64,000 bases of DNA from Flavobacterium zhairuonense (GCF_004352915.1 NZ_SJSY01000073.1:62001-126000), one strand, 5' to 3'. Counted from the stretch's first letter, positions 44,061 to 54,108 are shown. Made by a program: numbers and translations. Notes: generated by a model not told the origin, from the sequence alone.

Positions 44061-45251
44061 ATGAGAATTAAAGAGAATTTATATAACCAAAGAATTATTT
44101 CTATAGATGCTTTGCGGGGAATTACAATTTTTGTAATGATTTTTGTAAATGAGTTGGCAAGCATAAAAGATGTACCACAATGGATGAAACATATGCCAGC
44201 TGATGCCGATGCAATGACTTTTGTAGATGTTGTTTTTCCGGCTTTTTTGTTCATTGTAGGAATGTCTATACCATTTGCTTTTAATGCTAGGTTGATAAAA
44301 GGAGATAACCCAAAGACGATTTGGACGCATACTTTGAAAAGAGCGGTGGCTTTGATTGTCATTGGCGTTTTTATGGTAAATGCCGAATATGGCTATGATG
44401 CTTCAAAAATGCTCATTTCTCCTGCCTTTTGGGGACTTTTGGCTTACGCAATGCCAATTCCAATTTGGAATAAATATTCTAAAGATTTTCCGGTTTGGCT
44501 GAAAAATATACTTCAGTATGGTGGAATACTGGTCTTGATAGCTCTTTATTTTCTTTATATTCAAGAAACAGGCGAAAGAGGAATGACTCCAAAATGGTGG
44601 GGAATTCTTGGCTTGATTGGTTGGGCTTATCTTTTTACTGTTGTTTATTATTGGCTAGTTTGCGGTAGATTGTTTGCTATGATCGCTTTTCTAGTTTTAT
44701 GTGTTATTTGTAATTCAATCAATCTGACAGAAGGATTAGCTTTGCAACACCTGTCTTGGTTTACCTTTATTGCGGGACATTTAACGCATGCTTCCTTAGT
44801 AACTGCTGGGGTGATAATTTCCCTTTTATTTTTTGATCGAAAAACACAAATCAAGATTAATTGGCCAGTTATTGGTTTTGCCATTTTGTTTTTTACGGTT
44901 GCATGTTTGTTGAGACCTTATTATGGAATTTCAAAAATTAAAGGAACACCATCTTGGACTATGTTTTCAGCAACTATTTGTACGGTTTTGTTTTATTTTC
45001 TTTATTGGCTTATGGAAGTTAAAAAACAGACCAAATGGAGCGAATTTTTTATGCCCGCAGCTGCAAATCCGTTGCTGATTTATATTTTGCCAGGCGTTAT
45101 CTATTATTTCTGTAAAGTTCTTGATTTACATATTATTCCGGAATATTTTCTTGTTGGAGTTCCCGGCATTATTTGGTCGTTAATTTTCTCGACCATTATG
45201 TTGTTTGTGATGAAAATTTGCAACAAATATAAAATTCAACTGCATTTGTAA
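44061..45251 (+). CDS. NagX-like membrane acyltransferase (DUF5009 type), first copy
   Basis: A 396-residue multipass protein related to heparan-alpha-glucosaminide N-acetyltransferase and the bacterial NagX group. It begins RIISIDALRGITIFVMIFVNELAS, with the RG-ITI motif of the family. The first loop is MPADADAMTFVDVVFPAFLFIVGMSIPF, where the Asp and the Phe/Pro segment are conserved. About ten helices follow. Such proteins are thought to acetylate amino sugars across the membrane. It stands alone after the polysaccharide locus. A second family member with about 423 residues is at 59207-60478. Confidence 0.85.
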   Translation: MRIKENLYNQRIISIDALRGITIFVMIFVNELASIKDVPQWMKHMPADADAMTFVDVVFPAFLFIVGMSIPFAFNARLIKGDNPKTIWTHTLKRAVALIVIGVFMVNAEYGYDASKMLISPAFWGLLAYAMPIPIWNKYSKDFPVWLKNILQYGGILVLIALYFLYIQETGERGMTPKWWGILGLIGWAYLFTVVYYWLVCGRLFAMIAFLVLCVICNSINLTEGLALQHLSWFTFIAGHLTHASLVTAGVIISLLFFDRKTQIKINWPVIGFAILFFTVACLLRPYYGISKIKGTPSWTMFSATICTVLFYFLYWLMEVKKQTKWSEFFMPAAANPLLIYILPGVIYYFCKVLDLHIIPEYFLVGVPGIIWSLIFSTIMLFVMKICNKYKIQLHL

Positions 45252-45258
45252 AAAAAAA

Positions 45259-45354
45259 GTTTCAAGTTTCAGGTTTCAAGTTGGTCGTTATGAAAAACCT
45301 GAAACCTGAAACTTGAAACTTGAAACCTGAAACTTGAAACTTGAAACCTGAAAC
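45259..45354. repeat. Word-repeat family B (CTTGAAA/CCTGAAA)
   Basis: The right arm (45298-45354) is an eight-fold near-tandem run of the heptamers CCTGAAA and CTTGAAA. The left arm (45259-45280) holds three inverted copies (TTTCAAG, TTTCAGG). The arms can pair. The edges are 7 bases from one stop codon and 5 from the other, between convergent genes. Confidence 0.85.
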
Positions 45355-45359
45355 AAATT

Positions 45360-45752
45360 TCATCGAACTCTTTTAAAAGCAATTGAACCTGTTCGGTTTT
45401 TATTGTCTTTAAAAGTGCCTTCAAGTTTGTTTCCGTCTTCAGACAAGACTAAAGTGTGAGTTCCTGCTGTAGCCCAACCTTCAATTGGCAAAGTCACATT
45501 GACATTGTATGTAATTGAATTTCCAATCCTTTTTCCTGTACCACTTTCTACAAATTTTTGGCCTTTCCATTCTAAATAATGAGTGAAAATAATTTTTCCG
45601 TTTTGTTCCGATATAATAGCAACAGCATTCTGGACTCCGGAATTAATATCTTCCCAAACTCCATTAATATCAATCTTTGAAACAGATTTTTGTTGGCTGT
45701 AGCCAAGATTAAAGAAAAGGACAGCAATAAAAAGTAAAAGTTTTGTTTTCAT
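45360..45752 (-). CDS. Small secreted beta-barrel-like protein
   Basis: A 130-residue exported protein: signal LLLFIAVLFFNLGYS, then mature QQKSVSKIDINGVWEDINS. The mature part is a run of short strands (AVAIISEQNGKIIFTHYLEW, SITYNVNVTLP, TGSIAFKRV) and looks like a lipocalin-like or DUF2147-like barrel. I do not recognise a precise family. It is 3 bases downstream of the secreted protein gene at 45756, so the two are co-transcribed. The family-B repeat begins 5 bases past its stop codon. Confidence 0.65.
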   Translation of the reverse strand: MKTKLLLFIAVLFFNLGYSQQKSVSKIDINGVWEDINSGVQNAVAIISEQNGKIIFTHYLEWKGQKFVESGTGKRIGNSITYNVNVTLPIEGWATAGTHTLVLSEDGNKLEGTFKDNKNRTGSIAFKRVR

Positions 45753-45755
45753 ATT

Positions 45756-46352
45756 TTAATTTTGAATTAGAACGGATTTGATTTCTAAAGAGGCGCCTGG
45801 TACCGGATTGTAATTCACAAAATTGAATTTGCAAAGATTGTGTATATTCAAAAGTTTTCCATCAGGAAGACCGTTTTGTCTAAAGTTTGTCCACGGAATT
45901 TTTAAAGTAACAAATTTTTTGGGTGACGGACTCAGGTCAACTCTTGGATGTGAGCCACCATGCACACAACCTGTTCCGTTTTCATTTCCTTCTCGAGCTT
46001 GGAGTTTTATCAGATGAGAAGATTTATAGGTAATGCTGACAAATTTTGAATCTTCTGGTAAATTTGTAGGTTTTCCGTCGTTTGAATCAGAAGGCGTAAT
46101 CATTACATTCAATTCAATTTCTCCTTTCGGATTTTCATTTGCAGTAACTTTCACAATGCCATTTTCTAGTCTGACCTTATTTATTGTTTCTTGATTTTCA
46201 ACTGCAGGCCCGGCAATGTACCAAGTAGAATTTTTGACAAGATCTAAAGCAGATTCTTCTTTTTTTTCTTTTGATGAAAAAGCTAAAAGAAAACAACAAG
46301 ATATTAGCAACAAAAAAAATAAAGGAATCAGAGCTTGTTTTTGAGCTTTCAT
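45756..46352 (-). CDS. Secreted protein of unknown function, jelly-roll-like
   Basis: A 198-residue exported protein: signal LIPLFFLLLISCCFLLAFS, where two Cys sit inside the hydrophobic core and one could be a lipobox. The mature domain begins with STWYIAGPAV and contains VTLKIPWTNFRQNG and LCKFNFVNYNPVPGASLEIKSVLI, a strand pattern seen in CBM-like jelly rolls. A loop with GCVHGGSHPRVD carries a Cys and two His. No function can be named. It forms a two-gene operon with the small barrel protein gene 3 bases downstream. Confidence 0.6.
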   Translation of the reverse strand: MKAQKQALIPLFFLLLISCCFLLAFSSKEKKEESALDLVKNSTWYIAGPAVENQETINKVRLENGIVKVTANENPKGEIELNVMITPSDSNDGKPTNLPEDSKFVSITYKSSHLIKLQAREGNENGTGCVHGGSHPRVDLSPSPKKFVTLKIPWTNFRQNGLPDGKLLNIHNLCKFNFVNYNPVPGASLEIKSVLIQN

Positions 46353-46495
46353 AGAAATGAATTATTTCAAGATAAAATCAAAAATATCATTTTTTATGAT
46401 AAGTAGCTCTTTTCTTGATTTTTATTATTTCTAAAATCAACTTCTGTTCCGAATAAAATTTTAAATTTGTAAGAAGTTGTTTCTGAAAGCCTTAT

Positions 46496-47680
46496 ATGAT
46501 GAAAAATACGAAATGTCTGATTGTCTTGTTTTTCTTTTTTTTAATGCCGTTTTGTTATTCGCAAACTGATTCAATTCCGAATAATAAAAGAGATATTCTT
46601 GATGTTTTGTATAAACTTTTTCATAAAAATGATTCTGTTAGAACTGGGTTGGACAAAAAGATTGCTTTCTCGTTATTGCCTGTGCCTGTTAATGCTGATA
46701 AAAGTGCAGGATTAGTGGTTTCCTTTTTAACGTCTTTTTATCTGGGAGATGAAAAAACAACCAATATGTCTCAAGTTACATTTTCGCCTTATTTCAGTTT
46801 TACGAATCAATATGTCTTTCCTATTCAGTCCTATATTTATACAAGAGATAACCATTGGAATTTTATTGGGGATTACCGTTTTATGATTTATCCGCAAGAT
46901 ACCTATGGTTTGGGCGGAAATAATACAGATGATAAAATGTCGACTCTTGATTACCAACAATGGCGCTTTTATCAATTTGCAACACGAAAGATAGTTGGAA
47001 ATTTCAGGGCTGGTCTTGGTTTGTTGTACGACAATTACCAGAATATTTCTGAAGAATCTTATATCGACGGCGAAACCGATTATTATAAATATATGAACGG
47101 AGATTTTTCTAACGAAACTTCTTTTGGAGTTGCACTTCAAGGACTGTATGATTCTCGTGAAAACAACGTAAATCCCGAACAAGGTTTGTATGTTGAAGCC
47201 GATTATAGAATAAATACAAGCGGTGTCGAAGGGAAAAAATGGAATTCAATTTATATTGACGCGAGAAAGTATCATTCTTTTAGCAAAAAAAGACACAAAG
47301 TTTTAGCTTATCGAGCTTTTTATTGGTCAACTTTTGGAGGGAAACCTCATTATTTAGATCTTCCAAGTATTGGCTGGGATCGTGAAGGGAAAACGGGAAG
47401 AGGTTTTACCCGAAATAGATTTCGAAGCAATGCGCTTTTATATTTTGAAGGAGAATACAGAATGGATATTTCAAGAAATGGATTTTGGGGAGCTGTTTTT
47501 TTTACTAATATTTCTTCGGTTTCAAAGTTTGAAACTTATGATTTCTCAAAATGGAATCCCGCTGTAGGTACAGGATTGCGCATTAAATGGAACAAAAAAA
47601 ACAACAGTAATTTAGTGTTGGATTACGGAATCAGTAAAAACGATTGGTCATTGCGACTAGGTTTGTCTGAAAATTTCTAA
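46496..47680 (+). CDS. Surface-antigen (D15/BamA-type) beta-barrel protein without POTRA domains
   Basis: A 394-residue outer-membrane protein. The signal is FFLMPFCYS, followed by a short linker and directly by barrel strands; no POTRA repeats are present. The C-terminal motifs of the bacterial surface-antigen family are visible: GRGFTRNRFRSNALLYFEGEYR, corresponding to the conserved RGF/RGY loop, and a last strand ending LGLSENF with terminal Phe. It could insert in or modify the outer membrane, or be an autonomous barrel. A TAAATTTG box (46462-46469) lies 27 bases upstream of the ATG. The gene runs on to a glycosyltransferase 30 bases downstream. Confidence 0.85.
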   Translation: MMKNTKCLIVLFFFFLMPFCYSQTDSIPNNKRDILDVLYKLFHKNDSVRTGLDKKIAFSLLPVPVNADKSAGLVVSFLTSFYLGDEKTTNMSQVTFSPYFSFTNQYVFPIQSYIYTRDNHWNFIGDYRFMIYPQDTYGLGGNNTDDKMSTLDYQQWRFYQFATRKIVGNFRAGLGLLYDNYQNISEESYIDGETDYYKYMNGDFSNETSFGVALQGLYDSRENNVNPEQGLYVEADYRINTSGVEGKKWNSIYIDARKYHSFSKKRHKVLAYRAFYWSTFGGKPHYLDLPSIGWDREGKTGRGFTRNRFRSNALLYFEGEYRMDISRNGFWGAVFFTNISSVSKFETYDFSKWNPAVGTGLRIKWNKKNNSNLVLDYGISKNDWSLRLGLSENF

Positions 47681-47710
47681 CTTCCCCCAAAATAAATTTC
47701 CTGTTTTTTT

Positions 47711-48874
47711 ATGCAGCTTTCCGTTATTATTTTAAATTACAATGTGCGTTATTTCCTCGAACAGTGCGTTTTGAGTGTTCAAGAAGCTATTTCGGCAATG
47801 GATGCTGAAATCATTGTAGTGGATAATAATTCTTCTGATGACTCTTGTTTGATGTTGCAAGAGCGATTTCCAAAGGTAAAACTCATTCAAAACAAAGAAA
47901 ATTTCGGGTTTCCAAAAGGAAATAATATAGGTGTGCAGGAAGCGCAAGGAAAGTATCTGTGTATTTTAAATCCTGATACAATTGTTGCCGAAGATACTTT
48001 TATTAAAACTTTGGCTTTCGCCGAAGCGCAACAGGACTTAGGAATAATTGGATGCAAATTAATTGACGGCAAAGGAAATTTTTTGCCCGAAAGCAAACGC
48101 GGAATTCCGACACCTTGGGTTGCTTTTACAAAAGTTTTAGGCTTGTATAAATTCTTCCCGAAATGGAAAATTTTTAATCAATATTATGCCCAACATATAA
48201 ATGAAAATGAGAACGGAAAAGTTGAAATTCTTGTTGGCGCATTTATGTTTATGACGCGAGAGCTTTATAATGATTTGAATGGTTTTGATGAAAATTGTTT
48301 TATGTATGCTGATGATATTGATTTATCGTATAGAGTATTGCAAAAACAAAAGACAAATTATTATTTTGCCGAAACGACAGTTTTGCATTATAAAGGTGAA
48401 AGCACTATAAAAGATGAGAAATACATGAAGCGTTTTCAAGAAGCAATGAACTTCTTTTATAACAAGCATTTCAAGAAATCATTGTTTTTCAGTTCATTTA
48501 TTCAAATCGGAATTTGGTTTTTTTCTTTTGTAAAAATGTTTCAAGGAAAACCGAAGAGAAAACCGAAACCTGAAAAGTATATTTTTTATTCTTCAAATAG
48601 TATTTTGTCTGAAAAATTACCCTCAATTCTAAAAAATAAAGTTCAGTTTTTGGATTTCAAAAAAGAAAAAATGGTAAATTCGTCCCACGTTTTTAAGGGT
48701 AAAAGAGTTGAGATTATTTTAGATAATCAGTACGTTTCATTCAAAAAATGTATCAAAATCATAGAAACTCTTAAAGATAAGGAGGTTACTTTTAAGATTT
48801 TCCCCAAAAAAACAAATTTTATTATTGGAAGCAATTCGCGAAATGACAGAGGGCAAATTGTAAAAATTGAGTAA
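47711..48874 (+). CDS. Family 2 glycosyltransferase with C-terminal extension
   Basis: A 387-residue enzyme. The GT-A domain is QLSVIILNYNVRYFLEQCVLSV, IIVVDNNSSDDSCLM, FGFPKGNNIGVQEAQGKYLCILNPDT (nucleotide-binding, DxD-like) and NCFMYADDIDLSYRVLQ as the acceptor loop, as in rhamnosyltransferases. Residues ~245-265 form a membrane-near stretch (FFSSFIQIGIWFFSFVK). The last ~120 residues (YIFYSSNSILSEK through FKIFPKKTNFIIGSNSRND) are a separate, unidentified domain. It lies outside the main polysaccharide locus and may act on another glycan. It could share a transcript with the barrel gene. Confidence 0.85.
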   Translation: MQLSVIILNYNVRYFLEQCVLSVQEAISAMDAEIIVVDNNSSDDSCLMLQERFPKVKLIQNKENFGFPKGNNIGVQEAQGKYLCILNPDTIVAEDTFIKTLAFAEAQQDLGIIGCKLIDGKGNFLPESKRGIPTPWVAFTKVLGLYKFFPKWKIFNQYYAQHINENENGKVEILVGAFMFMTRELYNDLNGFDENCFMYADDIDLSYRVLQKQKTNYYFAETTVLHYKGESTIKDEKYMKRFQEAMNFFYNKHFKKSLFFSSFIQIGIWFFSFVKMFQGKPKRKPKPEKYIFYSSNSILSEKLPSILKNKVQFLDFKKEKMVNSSHVFKGKRVEIILDNQYVSFKKCIKIIETLKDKEVTFKIFPKKTNFIIGSNSRNDRGQIVKIE

Positions 48875-48913
48875 AAAATTATATTAAATGTAATTTATGT
48901 TTAAAATATTCAG

Positions 48914-48921
48914 TAATTTCG
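48914..48921 (+). promoter_or_regulatory. Candidate promoter -7 box for the E2 gene
   Basis: TAATTTCG, one base off TAnnTTTG, 37 bases before the ATG at 48959. Confidence 0.3.
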
Positions 48922-48958
48922 CAATCTGAAAATCAAAATCACCCTTGAGGTTAACAAT

Positions 48959-50308
48959 ATGGCAAGATTTGAATTAAAACTTCCTAAAATGGGAGAAAGT
49001 GTCGCTGAAGCAACTATTACAAACTGGTTGAAAGAAGTTGGAGACAGAATTGAAGCTGATGAAGCTGTACTGGAAATTGCAACTGACAAAGTTGACAGCG
49101 AAGTACCAAGCGAGGTATCAGGAGTTTTAGTTGAACAGTTATTTGGTAAAGATGATTTAGTTCAGGTAGGGCAGACTATTGCGATTATTGAAACAGAAGG
49201 TGATGCTCCAGCTGAAGCAAAAGATGAAGAAACTGCAATCCCTGCAGCAGTTGCAGAAATTGAAAAAATAATTGAAGCAGTTCAAGAAACAGTAAGCACT
49301 CCGCAGGATTTTGCTTCATCGGATAAATTCTTTTCTCCATTGGTTAAAAATATTGCCAAAGAAGAAGGGGTTTCTATTGCTGAACTTGATAGTATTCAAG
49401 GTTCAGGAAAAGATGGACGCGTAACTAAAGAAGATATTTTAAAATACGTTGAAGACCGCAAATCTGGAGTGGTAGCTCTTGTTGCAGCAACGGAACCTGC
49501 AAAAGTAGCAGCTGAACCAGTAAAAGTGGCTGAGCCAGTAAAAGCGGTAGAACCTGTTGCTCAAAAAAGTCATCAAGCGGTTCCGGTTTCTGTAAATGGA
49601 GGTGATGAAATCATCGAAATGGACAGAATGCGTAAGCTGATCTCAGGATACATGGTGGCTTCTGTGCAGACTTCGGCTCACGTTCAGTCGTTCATTGAGG
49701 TCGATGTAACAAACATTGTAAAATGGAGAGATAAAGTTAAAACAGCTTTCGAGAAAAGAGAAGGCGAGAAGTTGACTTTTACGCCTATTATGATGGAAGC
49801 GGTTGCGAAAGCTTTGAAAGATTTTCCAGGAATGAATATTTCTGTTGATGGCGAATATATTATCAAAAAGAAAAATATAAATTTAGGAATGGCGGCGGCT
49901 TTGCCAAATGGAAATTTAATTGTTCCTGTAATTAAAAATGCAGATCAGTTAAATCTTGTTGGAATGGCAAAAGCAGTTAATGATTTAGGGAACCGTGCAA
50001 AAGCTGGAAAATTAAAACCTGACGATACGCAAGGTGGAACTTATACGGTTACAAACGTAGGGACTTTTGGAAGTGTTTTTGGAACGCCAATTATCAATCA
50101 GCCGCAAGTTGGAATTCTAGCTCTTGGAGCAATTCGTAAAGTGCCTGCGGTTATTGAAACTCCTGAAGGTGATTTTATCGGAATTCGTCAAAAAATGTTC
50201 TTGTCGCACTCTTATGATCATAGAGTTGTAGATGGAGCTTTAGGCGGTAGCTTCGTAAAAAGAGTAGCCGAATATTTAGAGGCTTTTGATGTAGATCGCG
50301 ATTTTTAG
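48959..50308 (+). CDS. 2-oxoacid dehydrogenase E2 component (dihydrolipoyl acyltransferase)
   Basis: A 449-residue core enzyme. The lipoyl domain (1-80) carries the modified Lys44 in IATDKVDSEVPSEVSG. A Glu/Ala-rich linker leads to the E3-binding domain (FFSPLVKNIAKEEGVSI with GSGKDGRVTKEDIL). A second Ala/Pro/Val/Lys linker (about 165-195) precedes the catalytic domain, with the active-site His in HSYDHRVVDGALGG near residue 425. It moves acyl groups to CoA. One lipoyl domain and this size fit branched-chain or 2-oxoglutarate E2; the E1 and E3 genes are not here. The gene is monocistronic, ended by a good hairpin. Confidence 0.92.
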   Translation: MARFELKLPKMGESVAEATITNWLKEVGDRIEADEAVLEIATDKVDSEVPSEVSGVLVEQLFGKDDLVQVGQTIAIIETEGDAPAEAKDEETAIPAAVAEIEKIIEAVQETVSTPQDFASSDKFFSPLVKNIAKEEGVSIAELDSIQGSGKDGRVTKEDILKYVEDRKSGVVALVAATEPAKVAAEPVKVAEPVKAVEPVAQKSHQAVPVSVNGGDEIIEMDRMRKLISGYMVASVQTSAHVQSFIEVDVTNIVKWRDKVKTAFEKREGEKLTFTPIMMEAVAKALKDFPGMNISVDGEYIIKKKNINLGMAAALPNGNLIVPVIKNADQLNLVGMAKAVNDLGNRAKAGKLKPDDTQGGTYTVTNVGTFGSVFGTPIINQPQVGILALGAIRKVPAVIETPEGDFIGIRQKMFLSHSYDHRVVDGALGGSFVKRVAEYLEAFDVDRDF

Positions 50309-50330
50309 TCGATTCAATAAATAAATTTAG

Positions 50331-50360
50331 AACCCGGAAAATCAATTCGTTTTCCGGGTT
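50331..50360 (+). terminator. Terminator of the E2 gene
   Basis: An 11-bp stem (AACCCGGAAAA with TTTTCCGGGTT) around an 8-base loop, followed by a T-run, 23 bases past the stop. Confidence 0.85.
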
Positions 50361-50497
50361 TTTTATTAACAAGAAAATTAGAAATTAAAGTTTTAAGACC
50401 ATCATATGGGGCTCTTTTTTAAAGTTAAAATCTAATAAATAGCCTTTTTTTAGGCAAAAAAAATGGAAATAGGGGCGGAAAATTCGGCTTTAAAATT

Positions 50498-50505
50498 TAC
50501 ATTTG
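50498..50505 (+). promoter_or_regulatory. Candidate promoter -7 box for the exonuclease gene
   Basis: TACATTTG, 19 bases before the ATG at 50525. No clear -33 box. Confidence 0.4.
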
Positions 50506-50524
50506 TAATCTTATAAAAATTAAA

Positions 50525-51295
50525 ATGGAATTAAAACTTAACAAACCAATTTGCTTTTTTGATCTTGAAACAACAGGAATAGATATCGGTAAAGATCGAA
50601 TCGTAGAAATTTCAATATTCAAAGTTTTCCCAAACGGAAATAAGGAGAGTAAAACATGGTTGGTGAATCCTACAATTCCAATTCCTCCTCAAACAACGGC
50701 TGTGCATGGTATTACTGATGAAAAAGTAGCAAACGAACCTACTTTTGCAGAACTTGCTCCTCATATTTATAATATGATAAAAGATAGTGATTTGGGAGGT
50801 TTTAACTCAGATCGTTTTGATATTCCATTGCTTGCTGAAGAGTTGCTTCGTGCGGGAGTAGATTTTGATATGAAAAACAAAGTTTCTGTAGATGTCCAGA
50901 CTATTTTCCATAAAATGGAAGAACGTACATTGAGTGCCGCCTTGAAGTTTTATTGTGGAAAAACATTGGATAATGCGCACTCAGCAGAAGCAGATACAAT
51001 GGCGACTTACGAAATTTTAAAAGCGCAGTTGGACCGTTATCCTGAATTGGAAAACGATATGAAAGCATTGTCGGAGTTTACAACACGCAAAAAAATCGCT
51101 GATTTTGCAGGAATGATTGCTTTTGATAAAGATGACGAGGAGATTTTTACTTTTGGAAAACACAAAGGAGCCAAAGTTGAGAAAATTCTTGAAACTGAAC
51201 CAGGATATTTCAGCTGGATTCAAAACGCAGATTTTCCTTTGTATACCAAGAAAGTTTTGACAGGAATTAAATTAAGAAAATTAAATACGAAATAA
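50525..51295 (+). CDS. DnaQ-like 3'-5' exonuclease
   Basis: A 256-residue DEDD exonuclease. Exo I is FFDLETTGID, with Asp13 and Glu15; Exo II is in LGGFNSDRFDIPLLAEEL, with the Asp after FNS; Exo III is HSAEADTMATYEI with the final His and Asp. The C-terminal ~65 residues (FTFGKHKGAKVEKILETEPG with the following YFSWI) form the small KHKG-type module found in exodeoxyribonuclease X and related proteins. It is probably a DNA-repair or nucleotide-turnover exonuclease, not the polymerase III epsilon subunit. It is followed by a long family-A inverted repeat and the next gene on the same strand. Confidence 0.88.
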   Translation: MELKLNKPICFFDLETTGIDIGKDRIVEISIFKVFPNGNKESKTWLVNPTIPIPPQTTAVHGITDEKVANEPTFAELAPHIYNMIKDSDLGGFNSDRFDIPLLAEELLRAGVDFDMKNKVSVDVQTIFHKMEERTLSAALKFYCGKTLDNAHSAEADTMATYEILKAQLDRYPELENDMKALSEFTTRKKIADFAGMIAFDKDDEEIFTFGKHKGAKVEKILETEPGYFSWIQNADFPLYTKKVLTGIKLRKLNTK

Positions 51296-51368
51296 GTTTC
51301 TAAGTTGCTAAGATTCTAAGATGCTAAATTCTTAGGGTCTTAGTGTCTTAGAATCTTAGCAACTTAAG
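51294..51368. repeat. Word-repeat family A, locus 5: compact hairpin
   Basis: CTAAGTTGCTAAGATTCTAA with more words on the left, and its near-perfect reverse complement on the right, give a stem of about 27 bases with two mismatches and a short loop near 51330. It starts at the exonuclease stop codon and ends about 4 bases before the next ATG, between genes of the same strand, so it cannot be a terminator shared by convergent genes. Confidence 0.85.
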
Positions 51369-51372
51369 AGAA

Positions 51373-51984
51373 ATGAAGATTATTTGTATCGGTAGAAATT
51401 ATACCAATCATATTGAGGAATTAAAAAACGAACGCCCTGATGAACCGGTTATTTTTATGAAGCCTGATTCGGCGGTTTTGTTGAAGCAACATCCTTTTGT
51501 AATTCCAGAATTTTCTGAGGAGATTCATCACGAAATTGAGATAATTGTTAAAATAAATAAAGTAGGAAAGTATATCGAGCCTAAATTTGCCAATAAGTAT
51601 TATGACGAAATTAGTGTAGGTATCGATTTTACTGCCAGAGATTTACAAGATAAACTAAAAGCTAAAGGATTGCCTTGGGAGAAAGCAAAAGCATTTGATG
51701 GTTCTGCTGTAATTGGAGATTTTTTGCCAAAAAGTGATTTCGTTTCTATGGAAAATCTTACTTTTGAACTGAAAAACAATTCTAATACAGTTCAGAAAGG
51801 CAATACAAGTTTGATGCTTTGGAAAATTGATGAGCTTATTGCGTATGTTTCGCAATTTTTTACATTAAAAATTGGAGACATAATTTTTACAGGAACGCCT
51901 GCGGGTGTTGCGCCTGTAAAACCAAATGATGTTTTAGAAGGCTTTTTGGAAGATAAAAAATTATTCAGAATACAAGTAAAATAA
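51373..51984 (+). CDS. Fumarylacetoacetate hydrolase-family protein
   Basis: A 203-residue enzyme of the FAH superfamily, which cleaves carbon-carbon bonds or decarboxylates/tautomerises oxaloacetate-like acids. Metal ligands are visible in HHEIEIIVKINK (Glu-x-Glu) and YDEISVGIDFTARDLQDK (Asp). The substrate loop is GLPWEKAKAFDGSAVIGDF and the end is DIIFTGTPAGVAPVKPNDVL, a signature of the group. The size is that of the short FAHD1/YcgM-like members. It shares one base with the next gene (TAATG), so the two are translationally linked although functionally unrelated at first sight. Confidence 0.88.
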   Translation: MKIICIGRNYTNHIEELKNERPDEPVIFMKPDSAVLLKQHPFVIPEFSEEIHHEIEIIVKINKVGKYIEPKFANKYYDEISVGIDFTARDLQDKLKAKGLPWEKAKAFDGSAVIGDFLPKSDFVSMENLTFELKNNSNTVQKGNTSLMLWKIDELIAYVSQFFTLKIGDIIFTGTPAGVAPVKPNDVLEGFLEDKKLFRIQVK

Positions 51985-52328
51985 TGGCTTTAAAGTACAA
52001 CCTTTCGAAAGTATATACGCTTTCAGACAATGATCCGGAATTCGTAAACGAAATTCTTAAATTATTTGTTACTGAAGTTCCTGAAGATTTAAAGCAAATC
52101 AAGGAAGGAATCAAGAAAAAGGATCATAAATATGCTTATTCGTATGCGCACAAAATAAAGCCTACGCTGGATTTAATGGGCTTGAATGTCGCTTTTGAAG
52201 AAATTCTTCAGGTTGAAGCATGGACAAAGGCTGAAGGCAAGAAAAAAGATATTATTGAGACTTTTAAAAGTATCAGAGTACAAGTAAAAGAAGCGATAAA
52301 AGAAATCAAAAAAGACTTTGATCTTTAA
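51984..52328 (+). CDS. Histidine-phosphotransfer (Hpt) domain protein
   Basis: A 114-residue single-domain Hpt protein. The phosphorylatable His56 lies in AYSYAHKIKPTLDLMGLN, where the usual HxxKGxxxxxG pattern appears as HKIKPTLDLMG. The four-helix bundle fits the length. It could shuttle phosphate between a hybrid histidine kinase and a response regulator encoded elsewhere. No two-component gene is near. The start codon overlaps the stop of the hydrolase gene by one base. Confidence 0.85.
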   Translation: MALKYNLSKVYTLSDNDPEFVNEILKLFVTEVPEDLKQIKEGIKKKDHKYAYSYAHKIKPTLDLMGLNVAFEEILQVEAWTKAEGKKKDIIETFKSIRVQVKEAIKEIKKDFDL

Positions 52329-52339
52329 AATTTAAACCT

Positions 52340-52380
52340 GGCTTATTCCTAAATCTACTTAAATATATTAGGAATAAGTC
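52340..52380 (+). terminator. Terminator after the Hpt gene
   Basis: A 12-base stem (GGCTTATTCCTA with TAGGAATAAGTC, one G-T pair) and a 17-base loop, followed by a T-run, 11 bases past the stop. Confidence 0.75.
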
Positions 52381-52495
52381 ATTTTTCTTATTTTTTAAAT
52401 TTTGTGAAAGTGGCTTTTAGTTAGCAAAAGCCCTTTAATACCTCTTCAAAAAAACAAAATTTAATATTCTATAAATTTTAGGCTTACTTATGTAA

Positions 52496-53773
<1,278 letters not shown>

Positions 53774-53776
53774 TTT

Positions 53777-53808
53777 TTTGCTACAATGGTTTATTTTTCT
53801 TTTCTTTG
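53777..53808 (+). promoter_or_regulatory. Promoter of rpmB-rpmG-DUF4295
   Basis: A TTTG -33 box (53777-53780), a 20-base spacer and a -7 box TTTCTTTG (one base off TAnnTTTG), 36 bases before the rpmB ATG. Confidence 0.5.
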
Positions 53809-53844
53809 CACCCTGATTTTGAATAACGATAAAAGATAAGTATA

Positions 53845-54081
53845 ATGTCAAGAGTTTGTGACCTTACAGGTAAAAGAGCGATGGTAGGAAATAACGTTTC
53901 TCACGCTATGAACAAAACTAAGAGAAAGTTTTCTGTAAACTTAGTTAAAAAGCGTTTTTATCTTCCAGAAGAAGATAGATGGATTACTCTTAGAGTAGCA
54001 GCATCTACGATAAAAACAATTAATAAAAATGGAATCACTGCAGTTTTGAAAAAAGCGCAGTCAGAAGGATTTATCAAATAA
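53845..54081 (+). CDS. rpmB: Ribosomal protein bL28
   Basis: A 78-residue large-subunit ribosomal protein. The N-terminal signature is [20 protein letters not shown], with [11 protein letters not shown] as the conserved rRNA-contact strand. [18 protein letters not shown] is also characteristic. It is first in the compact set rpmB-rpmG-DUF4295, which is conserved in Bacteroidota. Confidence 0.97.
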   Translation: MSRVCDLTGKRAMVGNNVSHAMNKTKRKFSVNLVKKRFYLPEEDRWITLRVAASTIKTINKNGITAVLKKAQSEGFIK

Positions 54082-54108
54082 TCTTTTCCTAAATAAATAT
54101 ATAGCAAG

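Noticed and set aside
45298..45354. CRISPR-like periodic array
   Set aside because: Units are only 7 bases and directly adjacent, with no spacers and no cas genes in the window.
46727..47182. Minus-strand frame of 151 codons in the surface-antigen barrel gene
   Set aside because: An antisense shadow of repeated beta-strand codons; no domain or signal peptide.
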